Origin: Hetaerina americana
Lineage: Eukaryota > Arthropoda > Insecta > Odonata > Calopterygidae
Length of the DNA: 64,000 nucleotides
Reading direction: 5' to 3'
Assembly (NCBI GenBank): GCA_022747635.1
Contig: JAKTNV010000005.1
Coordinates: forward strand, 35,822,336-35,886,335
The notes below the pieces were generated by a model that was not told where the DNA came from, made no database searches, and saw only the letters and a list, made by a program, of their open reading frames with translations. A program made the translations under genes and the position numbers. Below are positions 50,601-63,599 of the stretch, piece by piece. The stretch's first letter is position 1, and every line of letters starts with the position of its first letter.

Positions 50601-52560
50601 GTTCTATTGAAATACAATAATCTTCTTCGAACATTTCCTCTGATGAATGCAGCGTGAACATTTTTAATTTCAGTTTTTTTTTAATTGGAATCAGTTACGA
50701 GTATGAAACAAACAGTTTTGAAATTCAATGATCAAATTAGAAATTTTACCCGACAACGATGGACATAATACGCGTACTTCCCTATATAGCCATATGACGG
50801 CGAAAAATATTCTAAGAGGGGAAAATACTAAATTCAATGGAAGGCGAACACTAAGCAAGAGTCCGAAAGTAAACATTAACACCACTGATGCCCCCGCAAG
50901 AGAAGAATGTTGAAAATCGTAAAGAGTACGATCAGAACATCTGAAATTTTCATTGGGAGGCAACCCACACGCATGCTATAGAAATAATTCGCAGGAGACT
51001 CGCTCAGGCAAGGTGGAATCCGCGAAACACACCGTGAAATCGCGATCATCTCGAGAATATCAATGTGAAGTGTGTTTCCCAACCTCTCTATTGTCCAGAT
51101 ATAGCCGCATATAACTTTATTTTCACTAAGTGAAGAAATATTTTCGTAGAAAGCGTTTTTCATCATTAGGACACGCGTCGGCGAATTGAATTACTTCAAC
51201 CTACATCGGCTGCTGACGCAGTACTGGAGTCAAATAAATGGAACTTGTAGACATTAAGCTAGCAGTAGAGCATTTACGTTTGCAGAGAAAAATGTAAATA
51301 AATTTTATAATCACCATTTATTGAACATCCTTCGACAGGACTCGCACATTTTATACCTTATTAAATTTAACATTACCCCTCTTATCATATTTCAGAACAC
51401 ATTAATAAATAATTTACTCGAGTTTAAAATTTCTAAAACTAAGAATTGAACAGATATAGTTTGAGTTTCAATAATACATAACTACCACTTTAAGAGACAA
51501 AAACCTAACATTGGCTGCACATAACATCATTCTAGTAATTTTATAATTTTCTAAGCAGTAAATTCAATAGGTTTACTCAAATGATGGCAGGAAGTGCAGG
51601 AAAAATAATATTTCACCAGAGAAATCTATAGTCAACCAGCAAATCCTCTATCCGGTTTGATTATTATGCAATGGTTGGAGAGGTTTTACCCATTTTGTAC
51701 TTTTTACGATGCAAACATTGGTACTTTTGTCCTGGACGTATAGAGGAAGGAATGGCACGTTTAAGAGGAACTGGGTGCGATTCATATTATAGCAGACCTC
51801 TGACCCTAAAGAGGCGTTCAGAACGTCTACAAGAAAGTAAAGGCATGTCAAATATCACTGGTACATATAATAATGTCTCACTGTTTTCATATAGGTAATA
51901 CAGTTGCCAACGATCACTAGCGATGCACTTCAAAATAAACTAGTTTCAATAATCGATCATTTAAAATCGAACGAATTCTTTCGGTGCATAATATTGAGGT
52001 ATTTCGCCAAGAGGGAAAAAAATATGACAATTTTGGTATATAATCGTAAATGAATAAGAAAATATCTTCATCACCATTCAGTTCCTTACTTGTACTACTA
52101 ATACTTCTACCTTTGGCACACATTATCCACGAGCTCTGAGACAAATATAATTTGAAAGAGAGAAAAAAGTATAATGTTTTCAAAGCAACGAGTAGTTTGA
52201 AAAAATGGCCCTCGTTTCCAAATGCTAATGTTTGAACCGGCAAGTCATGGTGATTAGTTATTATACATAAAAGCAGTGTATAAGTAGGCAATATTGACTC
52301 TACCTTCGGTAAAAGATATTCTCGAGAATGCTTAAAAGTTATCCACGACTCTTACACACTCAATTATCCTAACTGAGTACGATATGAGCGTTGATTTGAA
52401 TCGGAGAGGGTGCTAAGATTTGACTTGGAAAACGTAGCCTGGTTTTAACCCTGATGTTATCGTTTTTTAATTACTTGAGCTCCTTCTGCAACTGAACCGT
52501 CCCTGAGCACAGCATCTGTGTTATCGGTCAGCAAACATAGAGCATTATACAAGTCGTATG
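47660..52560. other. AT-rich stretch, no gene recognised
   Basis: The stretch of almost 5 kb is AT-rich with short frames only; the longest (51917-52291, minus, 124 codons) has no recognised domain. The segment 48700-49000 is less AT-rich and non-repetitive. No SINE or LINE piece was recognised. Confidence 0.5.
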
Positions 52561-52730
52561 GTTTTCTGAGCATTAGAACTTTCTGGGAAACCACAGGTGA
52601 CAGTAATGACTAAGGTATTACCTCCCTTAACGGGAAGTATGAATTTAACACCCCAGTTTATGACTCAGAAAATGACCTCAACTCTACCCTAACCCATTAA
52701 AATCAAGCCTCGGGTTAATCAATGTGATAG
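52560..52730 (+). mobile_element. Decayed SINE family A copy (body only)
   Basis: The order of family A body segments is retained with many changes: TTCTGGGAAACCACAGGTGA near 52581, TTAACACCCCAGTTTATGAC around 52645, and CGGGTTAATCAATGTGATAG near 52711. The tRNA-like head is not convincing. Confidence 0.5.
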
Positions 52731-52734
52731 TGCT

Positions 52735-53445
52735 GTTGTGTTGTTTTATAGCAACAGTTTCAAACGTCATGGGATAGTAATTATAACGATCGTTTGCCCA
52801 CCACCTCTTTCCCTAGCCGAAAACCCTTCATCCCACGCCGAAGACACCTCAGCATCGCTCAGGTAAGAACCAAGGTAGCTTTTTTAGAACCCATTCACGA
52901 TAGTGAAACCGAAGTGAAATGCCGTCAGAAGTCTCTAAAATCGAGAATTAAGTTAAATTCGTGTGTCACGTTCCTTATCAAATCTCATTATCCCTTCACA
53001 AACCCAATTCCTACTTACATAAAAGCCGGAGAAATGTGGTTCTCGGAAGTGAGTCACACGATAGCAATTAATAAAAAAACATTTAATTTTTTAGATGTAA
53101 TCATTATTCTAATTGAAATGATCACCGTTACGTTGTTAGAATCGACAAGGAAGTTTTATATGCTTACTCTGACTGTGACGAATGATTTTTAAAATAATTA
53201 TTGCAATCGATCATACGCTATATTATACCCTAGGTAACTACCTAAATTTTCATTTTTCATTGACACAGCCAAATTACTTTCAGCTCAATTTAAAAAAAAT
53301 AGGATTTTACGGAAAATTAGGAGCAGATTCGTCATAAAAAACTCCTAACGAATTAGGTGAAAAATGTTTACCTATCCAAAACTTTACCTTAAACGGTAGA
53401 TTACCTTATAATAATAATGTAATATAAATGTATGTGATATAAATA
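52735..53445. other. AT-rich stretch, nothing recognised
   Basis: A 132-codon frame (52794-53192, +) has no recognised domain and lies in AT-rich sequence. It is not called. Confidence 0.45.
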
Positions 53446-53448
53446 TAA

Positions 53449-53709
53449 AAACCATAAACACAGTAATCAACCCAAAGGTCGGTTTAGTACGTGATGGTAG
53501 AAATCACCCAGTACTAAGCTCTATACGGCGTGTGAAAATTCACACATCAGGGTAGTTCCTTTCCCTGTGCTGGTTATGGTTTCCCAGGAAGACCTGGTAC
53601 CCGAAAAATTACTTCAGCTTGGGTGGAGCCGCAGGTGCCTTGCCCGGAAATCGAACCCGGGACCCTCCGGTCAGCAGTCCGACGCTCTACCAACTGGACT
53701 ACCGCGACC
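53449..53709 (-). mobile_element. tRNA-derived SINE family A, well preserved
   Basis: Inverted relative to the copy at 16760-17023 and nearly collinear with it. The A box (TAGTCCAGTTGGTAGAGCG) and B box (GGGTTCGATTTCC) are intact on the minus strand, and the end GTGTTTATGGTTT is shared, which defines the element's 3' limit. It carries a roughly 12-base insertion in the body and a deletion after the B box compared with the other copy. Confidence 0.9.
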
Positions 53710-53714
53710 CACAA

Positions 53715-55585
53715 TAGAATTATATGTAATATAACTATCTTAAAAATTTAAATGTGGCACTTTTTAATTTGGTGCATATCACTAACTATCCGCTTATCGG
53801 CAGTCAAAAAATAGGCTAATAGAAGCCTTCGAGACTTCAAGACTTCGGTTGGATTTTCCTTGGTGATATAATAGAAAACAAGCTATATGAAGCCTGTATT
53901 AAATGGTTATGAGAAGACTGTATGGGAATACCTGTACGAAGCATAAATAGTTCCACAGTTACTGTTGTGCACAGTTCATAAAAACATTTCATGAGAAAAT
54001 TCCGAGAATAATTAATGCTTCAAAATTGATCGGATTAAGCTTTCTTTTTAATAGAGACATAAAATGATCCATGAACCAACATGAAAAAGATGGAATTCGT
54101 AATCTCAGAAACAACGCCAATGAAAGCTTTTTATTTTGAGGGACAGTGCATAAATATTTATGAAATGATTTATTCATCACTTCTCTAATTCATGAACTTA
54201 AATTTCCTTTATGGCTTGAGCCTTGATCAAAAATCCTTGTTATTCAAGGACACCAAAACGCGTTTATTGGACCACAGCCCCTCGAAGATGAACGACTACA
54301 ACGTGACAATGGGCTGACGGACACCAATCATTGCCCATCGAGACAACGTCTCTCAGGATCCAAGACGCATAACAATGAACTTGGTCCAATTCCATAAATT
54401 TCTACCGGCATCTTTGAGGAGACTCAGCCGAATGTGGTTGGAGACATGGCGAAGTAATTCTCCTCGTCGTTGTCATTTTTTTTTCAAGCGCAACCAGTCC
54501 CCTTCGGACCGTGATATGTGGGGACACTGTGTCCGATATTTCCGAGGCAGGAGGTCTTGACGAGGCGTCCATTTTTGGGGTGCGGTCACAGTCGTGGGCA
54601 GTTGCGTGTCCCGCATGGAATTTTTGTGCGATTGATTAAGGAAAGCCGGGGAAATGAATGAAGGCAGTGGGCGATGTTGGCTGTAGTTGGGATGGAGTTT
54701 GAATATCATTGGACCTCACAAAATGGAGAATGAAAGCGAAGAATTAGGAATGGGTAAAAACCTAGACAATAGCCATGGATCGACCCAACAATAGTTATTG
54801 GCATAAATAACTCATGTATACCCTTTGATTTACACATAAAGATGCATCCTCATGAGTTTATATTACAGAAGGCGTGAGATTCTAGGTTTAAACTATAGAA
54901 AAGCGGAGACCATTTAAATTACTACTTGATTCACTAGAGGTGTATTAATACGAATAAAATATGAAATAAATATTCAATGTATCCGCATTAATAGATCCTG
55001 AAGATGAACAACTAACTACACACTCAGATGCCAAATTTTTTAAACAATCCTCGGCAAAATAAAAATGACTGGCATGTGCAAATCCATCAACCAAAATATG
55101 GTACATGACCCCGCAAAGGGCTTTACTTACGGCAGGTAGAAAATAACGGTCTCCAATTAATTATTCATTGGGCAATCAATATGGGCAAGATATAGTTTAC
55201 GACACGGTTGCTGAATAAATAAAATGGTCCCTTCAGCAATAATATTCGGAAAATTTTAAATAGAAATAAAACTTCAACAGAAATTTTATGCGCCAAGTTC
55301 GATATAAATTCTAGCATAATTCTAAGAGATTAATAAATACAAAAAAATAGACATTAATTCCTCAATGAGTTTATATAGGAAGATAATGCATAAAATAAAA
55401 GTTAAATAATTTAGAGGGGCTTTCTTGAATGCTTAGAATATAAAACTTTGCTGTTTCTTTCAGCTAAAAACCATTTTGAAATTGTGAATTAACGAGAAAA
55501 ATAATTACAAAAAATAGGGGCGTATGTAATCTACTTTTCGAACTGGTTGTTTATTATCCGAGCTAAAAATATTATGCCGCTACAT
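53715..55585. other. AT-rich stretch, nothing recognised
   Basis: 54200-54700 has a more balanced composition but only short frames. No element was recognised. Confidence 0.5.
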
Positions 55586-55587
55586 TT

Positions 55588-55610
55588 ATGTTTATATATA
55601 TGTATATATA

Positions 55611-55653
<43 letters not shown>

Positions 55654-55670
55654 TTATGTTTATTTATATT
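55588..55670. repeat. TA-rich microsatellite
   Basis: An interrupted (TA)n array with TTTATATA units, about 80 bases long. Confidence 0.93.
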
Positions 55671-55909
55671 TATGGAGTTTATTATGTATCAAATATCCCC
55701 CAAGAATATCCTTACAATAGCAGTCAAATAAAACACTCACATTATAATAAAAGACATAACTGAAGCCTCAATCTATTAGAACAGATCAATACTCTTATTG
55801 TTCTGTTAGGAATCACGAATAATAGTGGAACAATATCTTTGCATACCAACATACCTTATGAGATATTGGTAGTACAGCTTCAGCAGATATAGTATTAGAA
55901 ACAGCATAA

Positions 55910-56183
55910 TTGCGATTAAGAAGAATGATAAAAATAAAATGGACAGGTTAAGCAATAGATGAAGTGGTACTTCCGATAATGGGTGAAGAGAGAAACTGGT
56001 GGAAAACATAGGAAGAGAAGAAATATAATTGGACGCATCCTGAAGTATGAGTTTACGAATGGCCATAATTAAAGGCAGTATAGACAGGAATAACATTGGG
56101 GAAGAGGATGATTTACGAGAGGCAGGTGATGGCAGACGTCAACGCAAGAAAATATGGTATTATGACATTAGTAAACGGATGTA
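55910..56183 (+). pseudogene. LINE C-terminal remnant
   Basis: The blocks follow the same order as at 16386-16709: LRRMIKIKWTG, then IDEVVLPIMGEERNWWKT (compare EEDRTIWRTL), then after a frame change GRILKYEF (compare GHTLRHNG), then IIKGSIDRNNIGEEDD and WYYDISKRM before a stop. At least three stops or shifts break it. It is an older copy than the one at 16.4 kb, and again only the end of the protein survives. Confidence 0.75.
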
Positions 56184-56189
56184 ACGGGA

Positions 56190-56690
56190 AATCTTGGATA
56201 GCCACTACAGCCCTATTCTCTTGTTGATTATGACAAAAGGCGGCAATGCATATCGCTACTTTATTTCCACATTTCAAAGACACAATGGTCTGTTACATGT
56301 GCAATGCATTGCTACCAACCAACATAGGGATGGAATCTTCATTTGACATTGTTGCCGCATTTCTTGAATATTTTTTCCTTTACGTCTACTCTAGTGGGGA
56401 ATTAATTCCATCTCTCAAAGCATCAGCAACTGCTCACGTTTACGTCATGCCTCGTGACCGAACACTACAGGGGTTAAATGCCCCTGTGGGGCCACGCAGA
56501 GTAGTGTGCATATGTTGAACTAGCTTTCCCCCAGTTGGTCGCGAGGTTACGGAGCAACTGGATGACTAGAGACGCTGAGGATTTTTGGTATGAAAGTCCC
56601 CGGTTGTCACCGCACGCTCCCACCGTTCTGATTTGTATTCCATTCCATTCTTACTCAAATCCACTCTAAAAGTGCACACGCTACTTCCCT
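56190..56690. other. Mixed stretch, nothing certain
   Basis: A 90-codon frame (56246-56518) is open but has no domain. A sequence near 56539-56640 with some tRNA-like words cannot be arranged into A and B boxes. Confidence 0.4.
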
Positions 56691-57350
56691 CCGCGTAGCC
56701 TTATCCCCTTCCTCTCGGCCTTCCATTTACAGAGCCTTTCGTTATTCGACTTACCGCTCCTTCATAAGCATCCACATCACCATGCCAGAGGTTCCATTCC
56801 ACCCGACCGAACCGGCCCCACTTCCCCATCATGGAGCCTCATCGGCTTCGAACCCCCTCTCTCCTTCCCACAACCCCCCCGAATCCTCCTTCTCTCTCTC
56901 GCCCCTCGCAGCCTTCTTCACTCGCCAGAAGGCGCCTTCGTTTTCGCGGAAGGCTGCCGACTTCTCTCTTCCCTACCACCCCCCAACCTAACCCGCCTCT
57001 CCGTCCAGATACCGCCGCCAGCGGAGAGGGACGACGGATGGAGTCGGTCGGCGATGGACGGAGGAGGAGCCGGGGAGAGAGAGGGAGGAAGCCCGGGATG
57101 AGGAAAGAGATGGAAAGAGGGAGGGAGAGAGGGAAGCGGCCGCAGGAAACGGAGAAGACAACAGAGAGAGAGAAGGGAAAAAGGGCAAAGATGGAGCGGC
57201 GGAATCTGTAATGGACCACCCTTGGAGTCTGGACCACCGGCAGGGAGATGGCGGAGGTTTTCGCGATTGTTTCTCTTGACCGCCCTCCCCGTCTTCCCCA
57301 GCGAGCCGAGCGCCCAGGCCGGACCATTTTTGGACGTTAATAATCAATCG
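56690..57350. other. GC-rich island 11, pyrimidine then purine
   Basis: The + strand is C-rich pyrimidine at 56780-57005 and purine-rich at 57025-57200, a clean strand switch near 57015. A 162-codon minus frame and a 126-codon plus frame overlap across the switch and are both low-complexity. No gene is called. Confidence 0.55.
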
Positions 57351-59985
57351 AAATGATTTAATAAGCGCGTTTTTTTGTCGACAAGGCGACTAGAACGGTT
57401 TCCATAGAGAGTGGCTCGATGCTAATGTCGTGATTTTTCGATCGTTTTTTTTCCTCTTTTTTTTAGTGGCGAGTGGGCATCTAGCTATAAGCGATTACCA
57501 TTCGTACCGGGTGTTCCAGTGTTTACTCTCCTACTCTCATGTTTTTTCCCATTCGACGCACAGCCCGTTAGACGATCAATTACGCCCAGGGCAGGGATCA
57601 GACGGAGGGAAAATTATTGTATTGACCTATACAAACAGGAATAAATATTCCCCGGAGGAATGGAGAGATTGAGGTTTCAATCGGCTTGGCCAGGAGCAGA
57701 TTTTAGCTCTACTCTGACAGTGTGATAAAAAATATGCTGGCTGCGCTGGTGTGCACCGAGCGGACTCGAAAGGGTTATCTGAAATTTTCCTATGGTCACT
57801 TGGATATACTTTGTCCATGGGCGCAAAAGGGTAGGATTGAGTTTTTGCTACTAAGCTTGGGTCCATCAAAAGGGAACATAAATATGGGACCAGGAAACGA
57901 TGAAAGACATGGATTCAGATAGATGCAAGCAACACTGAAATAAATACTGTGGCGACAAGGACTGCGATTTTTCTCAGATTATAGGCCAAATTAAAATTTT
58001 GATTGCAATTAACATAACATTCTTAAATATTCCCAAAGGCAGAGTTAAAGTAAAAACAGAAAATCAGATGGGAAAATAATAGCTTCAAATCCATTGACAG
58101 GAATAAGATTCAATATTAAGTTTTAATTTACGGGTTATGATACCAGAAATTTATCTCTCACACACAAAAGAAAGCAACCATTCAAAGTAAGCGCATGATT
58201 AAAGCTTAGACTTACAAACAATCTCGTGATGGCTATGTGTCTGTTATGCATAGATAGATAAAAATACAGGTTAAATTAAGTAAGATTTTAAATTTCTACC
58301 GTTTTATAAAACTTTTCTGACACAGGGACTACAGATACAAGTATCATTGTGTCCTTCGATAAATAAGTAATAGATGCTAATTCACTTCACTGAAGTTCAT
58401 AATCTTGTTGCATGAACTTCATTCCAATGCAATTCCTGACAAATCCACTAGCTAGAATCTCTTTTTCAGATATTGCAATGAAATCTCTTATGTCTAATAA
58501 TATGTGCTTCAATTTTTTACTATTTTTAAATTAACCCTCATTGTCATTTTAGTTATTTTTAATTTGATATGCTTAAAATTGTCTATAACTGCATCAACTA
58601 GAGTTACTTGATGACTTGAAGTCATTTGTGCCAAATGCCAAAAGGTTTAGGATCGGGGAAAACCCTCGGATTTAAATAAATTCGTAAGTATTAGACACAC
58701 ATGACGGAACGATATATGTATACTATATACCAAAAACCTGTAATAACACAACTATAATCCATTTTTTCTACCTCTAAGCTTTGTAAAACCATCAAATGAG
58801 AGCGTTCAGTGCCACTTAGGTATTTTAATGTAGCTATTTACATAATATCTTAAAATGAAAAGAGAACGCAGCCATATTTATCTCCAGCCTAAGATAGGTA
58901 ATAGTTTTATAATTAGCCGAATCAGCAGCATAATTAGCGATAGTATCTAATCTTTATAGTCATAATTGCTGAAATTTATCTTCCCCGCATTCAGTCGTAA
59001 AAACAATAATAATAATGTCCAGGTAGAAAGACGATATTTTTGGGCAACTGTCATAAAATGTTCAACGTTTCGAAATACCACGCATTGATACCAAAATATC
59101 TCCTCCAAGTTGTGATGCAGTTAACTGCTTTTATTGAGCATGGGAAAGGTTGAAAACCTTAGACATCATATATGCGCGAAATCATGTCAAGATAAAATGC
59201 AGTACTATTGTCAGCCTCACGCAGCATATTTGGAAACATCTACTCACCTCCCAGTGGTTGAAGATAAGTGCGTGAAATTTAAGGGCTATTTCTGCAGGAA
59301 TACTCAAAGGAAAGCAATAAGTGTAATTTGAAATATTTTAGGAGAAAAAGGGTTACGTAAAGTTGTTTCATAACCTCTATCCATATTTACCCGGGCTAGG
59401 TTTATCTCGTAAAGGATGGCAAAAGAAGAACGGTAAAGTAGATAGTAGAACAGTAGATTGGAAAAGAAGTGATGTATGTAGTATTTTCTGGATGCGTTGA
59501 AATATCAATCGACAGAATAGGGTATCATTATCACCACTGTCACCGCAGATGTTATCCGGGTTAAGGGATACATCTGGGGCTGACAAAGAGATACTTATTG
59601 AGAGAGAGATTTGTAGGGAAATTAATGAAGGATTCCAATGAGGATATTATATATTCATTCATCTGAAGAACTGAAAACACTTCCATCGTCTTCAACTCGC
59701 ATCGCATCTTTTGATGAAGGACTCGGGGAAGGTCCACATCATGGACGATCTTTTTGACAGACCGAGAAGGGTCGAGTCGTGAGCAGTAACAAAATGAATT
59801 TCAACTGGGAGGAGAGAGGTTGAGGCAAAGTGGCGCCGTAAGATTTCGTTTGTCGATGTAATACCTTCCGCGATGGCGTGTCAACGAGCAGTTAGGCCAA
59901 AGGCGATAGATACGCTGGCCTTTGGTCAACTGAATGTGGCCATGCGGACAGGTCATGGCATGGTGAACGGAGTTATCCGACACGC
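57350..59985. other. AT-rich stretch, nothing recognised
   Basis: No recognised gene or element. Frames of 65-80 codons are unsupported. Confidence 0.5.
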
Positions 59986-60190
59986 TCCTAAAAGGAAAAT
60001 GAAAGGGGTAACGTAGGAGGGAAAGGGGAAGGAGTCGGAGGACAGGGAGGTTTTATAGGAGCAAAGAGGATTAGTGAGAGGGAAGGAGAGGGAGCAGCGA
60101 GTGAGAGAGAAAGAGAGATAAGAAAGAGAGATTTGGGAATGAGAAAGTAGGAGGAGCGGGAAAAAACATGACATTTGAGGAAAGGAGTCA
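59985..60190. other. Short purine-rich block (island 12)
   Basis: A purine-rich + strand tract of about 200 bases, milder in GC content than the larger islands. The opposite strand reads as a Ser/Leu/Phe-rich frame of 73 codons that is not credible as a gene. Confidence 0.45.
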
Positions 60191-62405
60191 GATTGGAGTA
60201 AAGTCGTTAAGCTGGAAGGAAAATTAACGCTGTCGTAAAGAAAAACACTGCCTAAATACCTAAGTAAATCGCAGAAATCACGCCAATGATTAACCGTGTT
60301 GGTCTTTATCCGTAGGTTTCAACTCAAGTGTCGAAGAGCACGGAAGCCTTACGTTAAGCATTTCTCATCCGTATATCTGTACGCAATGAACAATGGTACA
60401 TAAATCCTTCTCACAGCTGCGTGCCCATTTTTTTCCCACCAATTAATTGAGACTAGGAGCGCTACCTATGCGTTAAAAAAATCTGTGGACAATATAAATA
60501 TTTCTTGCTAACTATGCCTACTCTTCTTCATGATAGTGTGTTCAATAACTTTATTGGAAGATAGTTTCAAATAATTAGGATCGAAGTAACCTTTGAGGAT
60601 AAAATAAAACAGTAATGAAATCATATGAATATAGAATATTTTAATCAGCAATTTTTCGTTTCCAAATTTTAAAACGTTAGCTCCAGAGTCACTAATCACC
60701 GTGAGAAAGCAAGGAAACATCAATTAAATTAAATTTTATGATATGAAATCCACATTGCGCATTTATGTCGGAAATCTCATGATAAAAATCAGTAGACTTA
60801 AGTGACTTAGGTAGAGGAGAAACTAATGCAAAGTATGGAGGAGAGATTTAGTTTGGAGTAATGAGCAATTATAGCCTGTCTTACAGGGAACACGATAAAG
60901 GGAATTGGAAAAATGCATGTCATTAAATACAATCTAAGAAAAATATTGTATACCATTTAGTTAATCTCAGAGTAGATAAATAAAAAAGTAATTCGATAAA
61001 GTTGTACCAACAATTAACAAAACATTTTAACACAAAATATTAAATCAATCTACTTAATGTTTCAAATCTATAAAAACGAAATAATATTTTGATGGTGCAT
61101 GTACGGCAGAGTTTTTCCTAATGTTTTAAAGAATATTTTAACATTTTGTAATTCTGATAAAAAAGGTTCTAAGAGGTGACTCAAAACCATTTAATCGTAG
61201 ATCTAGTTACATCCTGTATATTTTATTGGAGCGTGCTAAATAAGTCCTCACCAGGTAATTCATTCCTAAAGGCAAACAGATATTCTGCCGTAGTAATGAA
61301 ACACAAACGAAAGAATAAAATTAATTTTATCTCTAATGATATCTAAGGATTTAGATAAGGAGGAATTCGTCTGTATAAACCTAAGATGGTGCCCCTAAAC
61401 AATTTCTAATGAATGGGAATAACTAGATATGACGACACACCCAATCGAGCCAAGGCCAATAATTTTAAATGTCCACGTGATACCCGCTCCCTCAAAGGTA
61501 GTATCAGTGAAATTAGCGTCCCCAAATTCTAAAATAGCAGAGTGGGAAGGACCAAAGGGCGGATGGATGGATTAAGATATTGTCGAATGAGAGATTCGGG
61601 TTGCACACAAGGCTGGAAATGAATGCTCAAGTAGGTTATCCGATAACAGAGTGAAAAATAATTATTTCAAGAGTGACAAAACCATAGATAAGAAAGGACA
61701 GGCGAGATTAAAGGGATAATTGGTAGGATTAATTGGCCAATTTGGGTGAGATTATTTAGCAATGCATGATGATAGAAACGAGCTTGTAGTGGCAAGAGGT
61801 AGACTATTAATGGTAACGAAAATAGTACATTTTAATGAATATCAAGAGCCGAGCTATCAGTGATTAAAGAAATTACAATAAGGAAGACTTTACCCTGGTC
61901 CATGAGAAATATCATGAAGTCGGGGTGTTTTTAGCATATTTAAGCAGCACTAAGCATTTTCTGTTTTTTTCAATGGAATAAAATGTATTGACTCATAGAG
62001 CCTATGTGATCTAAAATATTAAAAGAGTAAAAATATAATCCTAAAGACAACAATACTTCTTTAATACTGTTGGATTCATATCAAAATACAACTGCAATGT
62101 TTACAATATAGACCCATGGCTTGAAAACCACCTATATGGTAGCAGGATGTGGCTTGGTAGTGCTCGACGAGATTTTGTAAAAGCAAGTGGATGTAAAGTA
62201 AATTGAACATGATTCATGATAAGTATTCATAATTCGAGCATTGCATATTGGTACTAAGTCATTTGGCTTCCTAAGCAATACCAGAGTATTAAAGCCATGA
62301 TAAGATTACAATATAATGTACGAATGTAACTGAATATATTTATTTAATCGTGCAAAAGATTATCTTTTTCAAATGCAAATTTATTTTTATAACACCTTAC
62401 GCTTA
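60190..62405. other. AT-rich stretch, nothing recognised
   Basis: AT-rich with only short frames. No SINE head, LINE block or structured RNA was recognised. Confidence 0.5.
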
Positions 62406-62410
62406 CTTTT

Positions 62411-62612
62411 TATTTCTTTAATGTTGCATAAGACTTTTTTTGGACGAGATTGAGATTCCATAATCTCTTCCATCACCTAACCCTACATTACATTATAGCC
62501 AGTGACAAACACCCAATCTCTAGGTGTAATGAAAATCACCTTGGCGGGAATCGATCCCGCGACCTCTACATTGGCAGAAAAGGACTTTGCCCCGCTGTCA
62601 TCGTGACTGATG
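62411..62612 (-). mobile_element. tRNA-derived SINE family B
   Basis: On the minus strand the B box GGGATCGATTCCCGCC is followed by the family B body (TAGAGATTGGGTGT, GGGTTAGGTGATGGAAGAG, CAATCTCGTCC) and an A-rich end with AAAGAAATAAA. The order is the same as in the copy at 44787-44988. A 117-codon + strand frame crossing it is a by-product. Confidence 0.78.
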
Positions 62613-62619
62613 AAGTATC

Positions 62620-63245
62620 TAGGTTTTTTGGGCCTATTCTATATATACTCTCCATCATATATATTCTATGCTCAGTGAATATGAGGCACATTCTTGGGCC
62701 ATTCATTTATGTTAGATTGAGCGAAATGGCCGCATCAGCTGTCGGAGCGCGTAAAATTGGCGTCTACGGTCATCCAAGATTTCAGAAGGTCGTGAGAAAA
62801 TAAAAAGAGTAAAGATTCATTTTCTTAATTTGTATTTTTATCGCATAAAAGATAACTGAATCTTGAAAAAATTAAAATTCCAAATTTCAAAATATTAGCG
62901 TGCAAACAAATAATTCTCGCTATTTTTATTTGATTTTTGATTACTAAAATTTGTATAACAGAAGAATGACCGAAATTTTATACCCAGTCACACCTAAATT
63001 CACTAGTTATTTAGGATCATTGAATACCCGGTGAAGTATAGCAGTTAGCTGAAAATCGAAAGCATTAATGAAAAAAATTAGGAAGTCATTCTAAGGCGTT
63101 ACAGCTAATGGAAAGGAATCCTCATCTTGTTCAAATCAATTTTTGGTAAGGTCTTTAATAATATAAATATTAGGCTATGAAACACATTCCCTCGGACGGC
63201 AAAATCCAGGCACTTTAACATGCACTAGAATTGTTATACATAATA
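62620..63245. other. AT-rich stretch, nothing recognised
   Basis: AT-rich; no signals were seen apart from short frames. Confidence 0.5.
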
Positions 63246-63246
63246 A

Positions 63247-63489
63247 TACCATAGCTTAGTAATCAAACCAAAGGTTGGTATGATAGTTGAGGATAGACCT
63301 CACCTAGAACTTGCTAAATTCGCACATCATGGTATGGGGTCAGTTCCTTTCCCTATGCAGCCTGTGATTTCCCAGAAAGATCTGGCGCCCAAACAATCAC
63401 ACCGATGGTGTCTGGAAGCGTCACCCGGAATCGAAACTGAACACTTTGGTCCGTAGCCCAGCTCTCTGCTCTCTAAGATATCACGCATC
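63247..63489 (-). mobile_element. SINE family A copy, moderately decayed
   Basis: Full-length in the minus orientation. Recognisable segments include AATCAAACCAAAGGTTGGTA (63271-63290), TCAGTTCCTTTCCCTATGCA (63340-63359) and the B-box position CGGAATCGAAACTGA (63426-63440). Both promoter boxes have mutated, so it is older than the copies at 16760 and 53449. Confidence 0.75.
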
Positions 63490-63599
63490 TCTACTTAATA
63501 TTGACGCGGGTGAATAGCGTAAATTGGTCAGAGGAAGTTATGATAGCACGCAATGAGTATCATGAAAAACAGACACTCATGACTAGAAGCAAAATTTGG